Assembly (NCBI GenBank): GCA_965242505.1
Contig: OZ251449.1
Location: forward strand, 3,162,001-3,226,000
Reading direction: 5' to 3'
DNA from: UBA2966 sp965242505
GTDB lineage: Bacteria; Pseudomonadota; Alphaproteobacteria; UBA2966
Length of the DNA: 64,000 bases
In this document: in pieces, positions 39,353 through 47,752 of the stretch
Position numbering within the stretch: position 1 is the first letter of the stretch
How the letters are laid out: every line of letters starts with the position of its first letter
Translations under genes and position numbers: made by a program
The notes under the pieces: model-generated
What the model was told of the DNA's origin: nothing
Databases searched by the model: none
Seen by the model: the letters and a program-made list of their open reading frames with translations, nothing else

Positions 39353-40438
39353 CTACGTTCCGATCCCGGCCCTGTCGAGATCCTGAAGCCGGGCGCGGTC
39401 GAACGCTCCGAGACCGTTCACGCGCATGATCGCACGGATCGTTTCGATATATTTGGGCCCGCGCTCCGAATACTGGTGAAGCGCCCCGATCAGGCGTTCT
39501 CCGGTCAGCGCCCGGTTGGAATTCCGCAGCTCGCGCCGCATCCGACGGAACTCCTCGTAGGCCCAATGGATGTTCAGGTTGTGCATGTAGGCCGATACGG
39601 ATTGGCGCAGCCCCTGGAAGGATCGCACTTCGTGATGCTTGCCCACGTCGCGCCGCTCCGGCACGACCCCCGATCCTTTACGGAACGTCCATTGACCGAA
39701 GACCGCATTTCCTTCGACCGCGAACCGCGACGTTCCCCAACCCGACTCCTCGGCTGCTTGGGCAATGGCCAGGGACGGAGGCACGACGTCGACGCGACTG
39801 GCGAGATCCGAGGGATTCGAGGGATCCGCGTCGTAGCGATCGGCCAAGGCTGCGATCCACGCCCTGTCCTGTCGCGACAGCGGCCCCTGGGCGTTCAGGA
39901 GGCGGAGGAGCTTGCGGCGGTCGTCCAGGATTCTCTCGTTGGCCTGAAGGATGAGTGGCAGCATCGATTTGATGAAGAGTCGTTTCCGCTGCTTGACGGA
40001 CTTCAACTGGGCCATATCCGGCGGCAGCCTGCCGAGTTGCAGACGCGGGACGAACGCGGACCCTTTTCGAACGTCGCTGAGGCGGTAATCGAGCGCCGCC
40101 AGTTTCCGATCGAGGTCGTCGGCGCTGGCCACCTGCAATGCGACGCCTGCCGGTCCGGTTTCGCCGCGCGGCGCGACTTCGGACGCGCGAGCAGGCGGCC
40201 GGCGAGCGAGCTCCGGCGCCGATGGAACCGGCTCGGCCGGCATCAGTTCCGTTCGCGCCAGCACCATGGGCCCCTGAGGACGCTGGGCCGCCGCGCCCGC
40301 CTCCGGCGCTGGGGCCGGGCCCGCGACGGGTACGGTGAAGAGCGCCGCGCCCAGCGCATAGAGGCACAGGACGCCCGCGCCGAGGAGCCCGAAAGCGCCG
40401 CGGGCGAAACGATCACCGAATACTTGAGGGTGGGACAT
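39353..40438 (-). CDS. Bax-like glucosaminidase domain protein
   Basis: A 361-residue protein with an N-terminal membrane anchor (GLLGAGVLCLYALGAALFTV) and a proline/alanine-rich linker. The C-terminal Bax/LytD-type N-acetylglucosaminidase domain contains RKRLFIKSMLPLILQANE, PPSLAIAQAAEESGWGTSRF with the likely catalytic Glu, GNAVFGQWTF, and GALHQYSERGPKYIETIRAI. It likely trims peptidoglycan in the periplasm. I start at the ATG at 40438; the upstream frame runs into repeat copy D. Both flanks are repeat copies (C and D). Confidence 0.87.
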   Translation of the reverse strand: MSHPQVFGDRFARGAFGLLGAGVLCLYALGAALFTVPVAGPAPAPEAGAAAQRPQGPMVLARTELMPAEPVPSAPELARRPPARASEVAPRGETGPAGVALQVASADDLDRKLAALDYRLSDVRKGSAFVPRLQLGRLPPDMAQLKSVKQRKRLFIKSMLPLILQANERILDDRRKLLRLLNAQGPLSRQDRAWIAALADRYDADPSNPSDLASRVDVVPPSLAIAQAAEESGWGTSRFAVEGNAVFGQWTFRKGSGVVPERRDVGKHHEVRSFQGLRQSVSAYMHNLNIHWAYEEFRRMRRELRNSNRALTGERLIGALHQYSERGPKYIETIRAIMRVNGLGAFDRARLQDLDRAGIGT

Positions 40439-40985
40439 GGACGAGCTCCCTGCCGCCGGTCGACGAATGAACGAGAGACCCTTTCCGGTCTTCGCAGGCT
40501 GCGATTCACGCGCCCTGACCGTCCTCAATCCGGATCGAGTGTGCCTTGGCGACTCCGTCGAGTCCACCGAGCCCTCACCCGCATTTCTCATTCTGCTTGT
40601 CCGCAAGCCTCATCCGGCGACGGGAGCGCCGCAGGGTCCGTTCGCGCTCCTCCCCCCTGGCGCGACCCCCACCCCGACCCTCCCCCTGCAAGGGGGAGGG
40701 AGAAGAAGGGGGATGGAGGGGCCGTTGACGCTCCTCCCCCCTGACAGGGGGGAGGTCGGGAGGGGGGTGGACCGCGGTCCCGCAACGCCGCGCACTCCTC
40801 GATCTCTGCCAGTATGAGAAATGCGGGCTGGACGAACTGTCGGGTCGGCCTGGATCGCCCCAGCCAGAGCGGTTCGGCGCCTCCATAAGTGACGAAACCG
40901 GCCGATCGTCTCCGCTTCGGATGTTCGATCGTCATGTTCGGCGCATCGACTCGATCCGAATCTATCGTTCCGCACGAGAATACGG
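40439..40985. other. Intergenic region between bax-like gene and trpS
   Basis: Most of this 547-bp gap is repeat copy D (40578-40828). The rest (40439-40577 and 40829-40985) shows no gene. An in-frame open stretch upstream of the Bax-like gene and repeat-derived proline-rich frames are not credible. Confidence 0.6.
40578..40828 (-). repeat. Dispersed palindromic repeat, copy D (complete, inverted orientation)
   Basis: A 251-bp copy running opposite to A. Ends are CCCGCATTTCTCATTC and AGTATGAGAAATGCGGGC, a near-perfect inverted pair. One 23-bp unit lies at 40720-40742, the G-quadruplex motif is on the minus strand (40666-40686), and a long hairpin centres on CCCCCCTGACAGGGGGG. This is the best-preserved copy and a useful reference for the family. 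Confidence 0.92.
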
Positions 40986-42005
40986 TCAGGGGGGCTGCGT
41001 GCTCAGGAAACCGACGATCTCCCGGACTTCGCGCATGACGGGCCGCGCGAGGCTTCGCGCCCGTTCGGCGCCGTCTTGAAGGACGGCGTCCACATAAGCC
41101 AGGTCGTCCATCAGGCGCTGCATCTCGGCCGTGATCGGCGCCAGCTCGGCGATCGCGAGTTCCGTCAACGCCTCCTTGAACGTCGAGAACCGGGCGTCCT
41201 CGAACCGCCGGCACACGTCCGCTACGGAGTCGCCGCACAGAGCCGCGAATATGCCGACCAGATTGGCCGCCTCCGGACGCGTCGCCAATCCGTCCGGGGC
41301 GCCGGGAAGCGGGTCCGGATCGGTGCGCGCCCGTCGGATTTTCCTGGCGATCAGGTCGGGCGGGTCGGTCAAGTTGATGCGCGCATGGTCGGACGGATCC
41401 GATTTGCTCATTTTCGCGGTTCCATCCCGAAGGCTCATCACGCGGGTCCCTTCGCCGAGGATCAGGGGCTCCACCAACGGGAAGCAGTCGACGCCGTACT
41501 GGCTGTTGAACGCCTGCGCGATGTCGCGGCAGAGCTCCAGGTGCTGCTTCTGGTCTTCTCCGACAGGCACGTGAGTGGCCTTGTAGGCGAGGATGTCCGC
41601 CGCCATGAGGTTCGGATAGACGTAGAGGCCGACGCTGGCGTTCTCGCGGCGCTTCCCGGCCTTTTCCTTGAACTGGGTCATGCGGTTGAGCCAGCCTAGG
41701 CGCGCGATGCAATTGAATATCCAGGCGAGTTCCGCGTGCGCGGCGACCTGGCTCTGGTTGAACAGGATTCCCGTCTTCGCGTCGATCCCCGCGGCCAACA
41801 GGCTCGCCGCGACCTCGCGCGTGCTGGCCCGCAGCTCGGCGGGATCCTGCGCGACCGTGATGGCGTGCATGTCCACCACGCAGTAGATGCATTCGTACTC
41901 GGCCTGCAACGCGACCCAGTTGCGTATCGCGCCCAGGTAATTGCCGAGGTGCAGGTTGCCCGTTGGCTGGACGCCCGAGAAAATGCGCCGCATCGCTTGC
42001 CTCAT
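40986..42005 (-). CDS. trpS: Tryptophanyl-tRNA synthetase
   Basis: A 339-residue class I synthetase. The HIGH-type motif is TGNLHLGN (residues 15-22) and the KMSKS motif is AKMSKSDPSD. DMHAITV, YPNLMAADILAYKATHVPVG and GEDQKQHLELCRDIAQ mark the active site and tryptophan pocket. Start may be the first ATG or the Met five residues in. It lies 42 bp downstream of murJ on the same strand, the usual alphaproteobacterial order glnD-murJ-trpS. Confidence 0.95.
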   Translation of the reverse strand: MRQAMRRIFSGVQPTGNLHLGNYLGAIRNWVALQAEYECIYCVVDMHAITVAQDPAELRASTREVAASLLAAGIDAKTGILFNQSQVAAHAELAWIFNCIARLGWLNRMTQFKEKAGKRRENASVGLYVYPNLMAADILAYKATHVPVGEDQKQHLELCRDIAQAFNSQYGVDCFPLVEPLILGEGTRVMSLRDGTAKMSKSDPSDHARINLTDPPDLIARKIRRARTDPDPLPGAPDGLATRPEAANLVGIFAALCGDSVADVCRRFEDARFSTFKEALTELAIAELAPITAEMQRLMDDLAYVDAVLQDGAERARSLARPVMREVREIVGFLSTQPP

Positions 42006-42047
42006 GTTCTCCGGCGCGACGCGTTATGGCGCCTGCGCGCGGGAGGG

Positions 42048-43598
42048 TCAACCATTGGGGGCAGGACGGAAGGACCGCAGATCGTCCGGCCGAACCGCGC
42101 CGGTGGCGAAGGCGGCGATCCCGAACAATCCAAGACCCCCGACGACCAGCAGCGCGACGAACAGGATACGTTGCAGGAGCGTGCTCGCCAGCCAGGCGTC
42201 GAGACCCGCGTGCGCCATGGCGAGCCCTCCCGCCATGATCGCCGTCGCCAGCAGTATCCGCGGCAGCCGCCGCCGCAATCGGGCGTCGGCGACGAAGTCG
42301 CCGCGCCGGGACAACCGGCGCGCGAGCAACCACGTATTGAGCCACGCCGAGAGCGCCGTGGCGAGGGCGAGCCCGACGTGATCGAGCCACTGCATCAGGA
42401 CGAGATTGAGGACGAGATTGGCCAGCACGCAAACGGCGGCGATCCGCACCGGCGTGGCCGTGTCCTGTCTCGCGAAGTATGCGGGGGTCAGCGTCTTGAC
42501 CAGGACGTAGGCCGGCAGGCCGACCGCGTAGGCGCGCAGAGCCAGCGCCGTGAGGTCCGATTCGCGAGGTCCGAATTCCCCGCGCTCGAACAACACCGAT
42601 ACGAAGGGATGCGCCAGCACGACGATGGACGCCGCCGCGGGCAGGGCGAGAAGCAACGCGAACTCGGTTGCTCGATTCTGATGGTGGATGGCCCGGTTCC
42701 TTCGGCCCCCGCCGATTTCCCGCGAGATCAACGGCAGCAACGCCGTGCCCACGGCCACGCCGACCACGCCGAGGGGCAATTGGGTGAGCCGATCCGCATA
42801 GAAAAGATACGAGACCGAGCCCGACGGCAGCAGGGACGCCAATACGACATCGACCACGAGATTGATCTGAACGACGCCTGCGCCGACCGCCGCGGGAGCC
42901 ATGAGCCGCAGCAGGCGTTCGACCTGCGGCGTGAACCGAGGTCTGGGGAACCGTAGCGGCATGCGGGCGCGACCGAGGGCGGCGACCAGCCAGACGAACT
43001 GAATCGTCCCCGCCGCGGCGACGCCCCACGCAAGCGCGTGCCCTGGCGTCGGCGTGAATTTCGCGATCCAGAGAAGCGCCCCGATAAGGCAAAGATTGAG
43101 GAGCGCCGGCGCGGCCGCGACCGCGGCGAAGCGTCCCAGGCTGTTCAGAATGCCTCCCATCAGCGACACCACGCTGATGAACAGCAGGTAGGGAAACGTG
43201 ATGCGCGTCAGCGCGACCGTCAGGTCGAATTTCTCCGGCCAGGCGACGAACCCGGGCGCCATTCCATACATCAACCAGGGCATCAGGGCCTGGAACAGTC
43301 CGACCAGGAGGACGAGGGCGACGACGAGAACGGCCAGGGCGGACTGGGCGAAATCGCGGGCGGCGTCGCGCCCGTCGCGTTCGAGGATCTCGGAAAAGAC
43401 GGGAACGAACCCCGCGTTGAACGCGCCCTCGGCGAACAGGCGACGAAAGAAGTTGGGCAGCTTGAACGCGACGAAGAAGGCGTCGGTGATCATTCCCGCG
43501 CCCAGGAACGCCGCGATCAGGACGTCCCGGACGAAGCCGAGAACGCGGCTCAACATCGTGTAGCCGCCTACGGTCGTGATGGCCGGGAGCAGTTTCAT
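42048..43598 (-). CDS. murJ: Lipid II flippase MurJ
   Basis: A 516-residue polytopic MviN/MurJ protein that moves lipid II across the inner membrane. The N-terminus TVGGYTMLSRVLGFVRDVLIA and the following FFVAFKLPNFFRRLFAEGAF are family signatures. About 14 hydrophobic helices are visible across the length. It begins 34 bp after glnD on the same strand and precedes trpS. Confidence 0.95.
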   Translation of the reverse strand: MKLLPAITTVGGYTMLSRVLGFVRDVLIAAFLGAGMITDAFFVAFKLPNFFRRLFAEGAFNAGFVPVFSEILERDGRDAARDFAQSALAVLVVALVLLVGLFQALMPWLMYGMAPGFVAWPEKFDLTVALTRITFPYLLFISVVSLMGGILNSLGRFAAVAAAPALLNLCLIGALLWIAKFTPTPGHALAWGVAAAGTIQFVWLVAALGRARMPLRFPRPRFTPQVERLLRLMAPAAVGAGVVQINLVVDVVLASLLPSGSVSYLFYADRLTQLPLGVVGVAVGTALLPLISREIGGGRRNRAIHHQNRATEFALLLALPAAASIVVLAHPFVSVLFERGEFGPRESDLTALALRAYAVGLPAYVLVKTLTPAYFARQDTATPVRIAAVCVLANLVLNLVLMQWLDHVGLALATALSAWLNTWLLARRLSRRGDFVADARLRRRLPRILLATAIMAGGLAMAHAGLDAWLASTLLQRILFVALLVVGGLGLFGIAAFATGAVRPDDLRSFRPAPNG

Positions 43599-43632
43599 GG
43601 CCTGTCGCGCAGGCGGTGGAACGGCGATCGTT

Positions 43633-46470
43633 TCAAACGGCCGCCGCCGTTTCTCGAAGATTCCGGCCCTCCGAACCCCGGGCCGCCTCTTCGACCCCTC
43701 CTCCCAACACCGCCATCAGCTCCGTCCGAATACGATCCAGTTTTCCCTCATGCGCGACTTTCAGACCGAACACGTCCTTGACGTAAAAGACGTCGACCGC
43801 GCTTTCGCCGTACGTCGCAACCCGCGCCGTGGCGATCGACAGGCCGAGATCGGCGATGGCGCGAGTAACGTCATAGAGGAGCCCCCGACGGTCGCGCGCG
43901 TTCACCTCGATCACCGTAAAGACGTGGCTCGCGGTGTTGTCGACAATGACCCGCGGCGTCACCTGGAACACCCGGGCGCGTCCGTAGACGCCGGTCTGGC
44001 GCGCGAGGGCGCGGCCGGGATCGATCACGCCCGCGAGCGTCCTTTCGACGGTCGATTCCAGCCTAGCCAGGGCGCGCGCTTCCTTGAGGGGGCCGCCCGC
44101 CGGATCCTGAATCCAGAACGTGTCGAGAGCCATGCCGTCGTTCGTCGTGAAGATCTTGGCCTCGACGATGTTGGCGCCCGACATCGCGATGGCGCCGGCC
44201 ATGAGGGCGAAGAGTCCATGATGATCCTGGGTGTAGATGGTGACTTCGGTGACCGCATGAAACGAGTCGGACCGAAAATCCAGCGCCAGCCGCCGGCCGG
44301 CCGAGTCGGCGCGGCGCGCCAACTCCGCGTGTCGTGACAGCGCCTCCGCGTCCGCAGACAGCCAGTAGGAGGAGTGGCAGCGCGCCAGATGGGCCTCGAA
44401 CTCGTCGTCCGACCAGTCGGACAGGCGGGACCGAAGCGCCGCTTGCGCGGCGGCGGCGCGTTCGTCGGCTCGCTCCTCGGACAGGCCGCCGGACAACGAC
44501 TCTTCGGTTCGGTGGTAGAGGTCGCGCAGAAGCTGGCCTTTCCATCCGTTCCAGACGGCTGGGCCGACCGCTCTGATATCGGCGACCGTCAACACCAGAA
44601 GAAGCTTGAGGCGTTCCGGACTCTGCACGAGAGCTGCGAAGTCGGACACGGTCTTCGGATCCTGTATGTCCCTCTTGAAGGCGGTGGAACTCATGGCGAG
44701 GTGATGACGAACCAGCCACGCGGCGGTTTCCGTTTCCGCATCGTCCAAACCGAGGCGCGGACCGATCTCGAAGGCGATGTCGGCGCCGATCTCGGAGTGG
44801 TTCCCGCCCCGGCCCTTGGCGATATCGTGGAGCAGCGTCGCGAGGAACAGGACGGAACGCGACTGGATTTTGTGGATGATCTCGTTCGACAGGGGGAGGT
44901 CTTCCTCCAGGGAACCGCGTTCGATCTTGGCCAGCATTCCGATCGCGCGGATCGTGTGCTCGTCCACGGTATAGACGTGGTACATGTCGTGTTGCATCTG
45001 CGCGACGATCCGCCCGAAGTCCGGCACGAACCGCCCGAACACCCCCGCCTCGTTCATGCGCCGGAGCGTGGTCTCGGGGTCTCGCCTCGACGTCAGTATT
45101 TCGAGGAATAGCCGGTTGGCCTCGGGGTCCTCCCGCAGGGACGCGTCGATCAGGTGGAGACTACGGGTGACGAGTCTCAGGACGTGTGGGTGAACGTCCA
45201 CTCCGTGGCGGTCCGAATGGTGGAAGAGCCGGATCAGCGAGACCGGATCCCGCTGGAACAGATCGTCATCGACGACGTCGAGGCGTCCTCCCTCGATGAC
45301 GAACCCGGCGAGCCGTTCCCGCCGCTGACCGATACGCGGCAGGCGGAAGCGCGACTTCCGTTGGAACTGCTCCTCGAGGGCCGCGCAGAAGATGCGCGTG
45401 AGACCGCCCACCTCCTTGGCGACGAGATAGTAATGCTTCATGAAGCGTTCGACGCCGCGCGAACCCGGGCGGTCCGTGTACCGCATGCGCTGTCCGATCC
45501 GCGCCTGGGCATCGAAGGTCAGCCTCTCCTCCGCGCGATGCGCCAGATAGTGCAGATGGCAGCGCACGGCCCAGAGATATTCCTCCGTCTTCGCGAAACG
45601 CCGGAACTCGGTCTGGGTCAACACCCCATGCCCCACGAGGTCGGCGACCCTGGGAACCTGAAAGACGTACTTGCCGATCCAGAACAGGGTATGCAGATCG
45701 CGCAGACCCCCTTTACCCTCCTTGACGTTGGGTTCCACGACGTAGCGCGAATCGCCGAAACGTTTGTGACGCCGGTCTCGCTCCGAGAGCTTCGCCTCGA
45801 CGAAGTCGGGACCCGTTGAAGCCACGATCTCCTCCCGGAAGCGCCGCCGCAGATCCTGATAGAGGGCGTCGTCGCCGCACAGATACCTCGCCTCCAGCAA
45901 GCCGGTGCGGATCGTGACGTCGGATCGCCCCAGGCGCATGCACTCGTCGATCGATCGGGCGGCGTGTCCCACCTTCAGACCGAGATCCCAAAGCGCATAC
46001 AACAGGTACTCGACGACCTGCTCTCCCCACGGCGTCTGCCTGTAGGGAAAGACGAACAGCAGATCGACGTCCGAGAACGGCGCCATCTCGCCGCGGCCGT
46101 ATCCTCCAACGGCAATGACGGCAAGCCGCTCGCCGGCCGTCGGATTCGACTGCCGGTAAACGTGGCGCACCGCGAAGCCGAACAGCGTCCGAACGAGTTG
46201 ATCCATCGCCCAGGCGATCGCCCGGGCGGTGGCGCGACCCGACAGGCCGGCCTCGAATCTCTCTCGAACGGATCGCTGGGCGTCGGCGAGCGCGCGCCTG
46301 CTCAGGGACAACACGTCGGCGCGCACTCCCGAACCCGGAGCACCGCCCGCTTCCACCAGGGCGTTCAGGGCCTCGGCAAGCTCCTTCGCATCCAGAACCT
46401 CCTGGCGGCTCCGAAAGGCGGCTGCAGCGCGGCGCGGCGCGGCCGTGGAATCGTCGGTGCGGACCTTCAT
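43633..46470 (-). CDS. glnD: PII uridylyltransferase/uridylyl-removing enzyme
   Basis: A 945-residue sensor of glutamine that modifies PII proteins and so controls nitrogen assimilation. The nucleotidyltransferase domain has VGGYGRGEMAPFSDVDLLF (G122-G123, D134, D136). The HD hydrolase part contains LLHDIAKGRGGNHSEIG. Two C-terminal ACT domains follow (TIYTQDHHGLFALMAGAIAM and EVNARDRRGLLYDVTRAIAD) for glutamine sensing. It is the first gene of the glnD-murJ-trpS run and is divergent from the formaldehyde dehydrogenase gene. It would regulate glutamine synthetase feeding the GltBD encoded here. Confidence 0.95.
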   Translation of the reverse strand: MKVRTDDSTAAPRRAAAAFRSRQEVLDAKELAEALNALVEAGGAPGSGVRADVLSLSRRALADAQRSVRERFEAGLSGRATARAIAWAMDQLVRTLFGFAVRHVYRQSNPTAGERLAVIAVGGYGRGEMAPFSDVDLLFVFPYRQTPWGEQVVEYLLYALWDLGLKVGHAARSIDECMRLGRSDVTIRTGLLEARYLCGDDALYQDLRRRFREEIVASTGPDFVEAKLSERDRRHKRFGDSRYVVEPNVKEGKGGLRDLHTLFWIGKYVFQVPRVADLVGHGVLTQTEFRRFAKTEEYLWAVRCHLHYLAHRAEERLTFDAQARIGQRMRYTDRPGSRGVERFMKHYYLVAKEVGGLTRIFCAALEEQFQRKSRFRLPRIGQRRERLAGFVIEGGRLDVVDDDLFQRDPVSLIRLFHHSDRHGVDVHPHVLRLVTRSLHLIDASLREDPEANRLFLEILTSRRDPETTLRRMNEAGVFGRFVPDFGRIVAQMQHDMYHVYTVDEHTIRAIGMLAKIERGSLEEDLPLSNEIIHKIQSRSVLFLATLLHDIAKGRGGNHSEIGADIAFEIGPRLGLDDAETETAAWLVRHHLAMSSTAFKRDIQDPKTVSDFAALVQSPERLKLLLVLTVADIRAVGPAVWNGWKGQLLRDLYHRTEESLSGGLSEERADERAAAAQAALRSRLSDWSDDEFEAHLARCHSSYWLSADAEALSRHAELARRADSAGRRLALDFRSDSFHAVTEVTIYTQDHHGLFALMAGAIAMSGANIVEAKIFTTNDGMALDTFWIQDPAGGPLKEARALARLESTVERTLAGVIDPGRALARQTGVYGRARVFQVTPRVIVDNTASHVFTVIEVNARDRRGLLYDVTRAIADLGLSIATARVATYGESAVDVFYVKDVFGLKVAHEGKLDRIRTELMAVLGGGVEEAARGSEGRNLRETAAAV

Positions 46471-46626
46471 TTCCGAGTCTTCAGAGTCTTCACGGCTTGC
46501 GCGGTTCCGGCGGGTCTTGCATCATCATATCGGCCGACGCGTATCACAGACAGCGCCCATCGGGTCGCCGACCGGAACCTGCGGTCGCGCGTCCGGGCGC
46601 CTGTCGAACGAGGCAGGGAGGAATCC

Positions 46627-47739
46627 ATGGACGTCCGCGCCGCAGTCGCCCACAGGGCCGGCGACCCCCTTTCGATCGAGACCGTCCGGCTCGATGGCCC
46701 CAGGGCTGGCGAGGTTCTGGTCGAAATCAAGGCAACGGGTATCTGCCATACCGACGCCTACACCCTGTCCGGCGCCGACCCGGAAGGGTTGTTCCCGTCC
46801 ATTCTCGGACACGAAGGCGCCGGCGTCGTCGTCGAGGTGGGGCGCGACGTCGCCAGCGTCGCGCCCGGCGACCACGTGATCCCCCTCTACACGCCGGAAT
46901 GTCGGCAGTGCGAATACTGCCTTTCGGGGAAGACCAACCTGTGCCAGGCCATCCGCGAAACCCAGGGCCAGGGAGTCATGCCGGACGGAACCAGCCGTTT
47001 CAGCCTCGGAGGCGAGAGGCTGTATCACTACATGGGGACGTCGACGTTCGCCAATTTCACGGTGCTGCCCGAGATCGCCGTCGCCAGGATCCGGAAGGAC
47101 GCGCCGTTCGACAAGGTCTGTTACGTCGGCTGCGGCGTGACGACGGGGGTCGGAGCCGTCATCAACACGGCCAGGGTCGAAGCCGGCGCCAACGTCGTGG
47201 TCTTCGGCTTGGGCGGCATCGGCCTCAACGTCATCCAGGGTTGCCGGCTCGTGGGCGCCGACATGATCGTCGGAGTCGACGTCAACGACGGAAAGAAGGA
47301 GCTCGCGGAAAGGTTCGGGATGACGCACTTCGTCAATCCGAAGGAAGTCGATGACGACCTCACGTCCTATCTCGTGGCGCTGACGAACGGAGGCGCCGAT
47401 TATTCGTTCGAGTGCATCGGCAACGTCGACGCCATGCGTCAGGCGCTTGAGTGTTGCCACAAGGGTTGGGGCGAGAGCACGATCATCGGCGTTGCGCCCG
47501 CCGGGACGGAGATCGCGACGCGCCCTTTCCAGCTGGTGACGGGTCGCGTGTGGCGCGGAACGGCCTTCGGCGGCGCCAAGGGGCGTACGGACGTGCCGAA
47601 AATCGTCGACTGGTACATGGACGGCAAGATCAACATCGACGATCTGATCACGCACACCATGCCGCTGGACGACATCAACGACGCCTTCCACCTGATGCAT
47701 GAAGGCCAGTCCGTCAGGTCGGTGGTCGTGTACGAATGA
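46627..47739 (+). CDS. frmA: S-(hydroxymethyl)glutathione dehydrogenase (class III ADH)
   Basis: A 370-residue zinc enzyme that oxidises the formaldehyde-glutathione adduct. Seen: GICHTDAYTLSG and LGHEGAGVVVEVG (catalytic zinc site), four structural-zinc cysteines in CRQCEYCLSGKTNLC, and the NAD loop VFGLGGIGLNVIQG. The start is the ATG after AGGGAGGAATCC, a strong ribosome-binding site. It stands alone: convergent with mutS (13 bp) and divergent from glnD, with no fghA esterase adjacent. It could remove formaldehyde released by sarcosine oxidation when folate is limiting; that link is inference. Confidence 0.95.
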   Translation: MDVRAAVAHRAGDPLSIETVRLDGPRAGEVLVEIKATGICHTDAYTLSGADPEGLFPSILGHEGAGVVVEVGRDVASVAPGDHVIPLYTPECRQCEYCLSGKTNLCQAIRETQGQGVMPDGTSRFSLGGERLYHYMGTSTFANFTVLPEIAVARIRKDAPFDKVCYVGCGVTTGVGAVINTARVEAGANVVVFGLGGIGLNVIQGCRLVGADMIVGVDVNDGKKELAERFGMTHFVNPKEVDDDLTSYLVALTNGGADYSFECIGNVDAMRQALECCHKGWGESTIIGVAPAGTEIATRPFQLVTGRVWRGTAFGGAKGRTDVPKIVDWYMDGKINIDDLITHTMPLDDINDAFHLMHEGQSVRSVVVYE

Positions 47740-47752
47740 CCGCGTCGGGATA

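Noticed and set aside
40588..40975. Proline-rich small proteins in repeat regions (patterns such as TPTLPLQGGG)
   Set aside because: These come from the palindromic repeat and occur in all frames of every copy; they are not genes.
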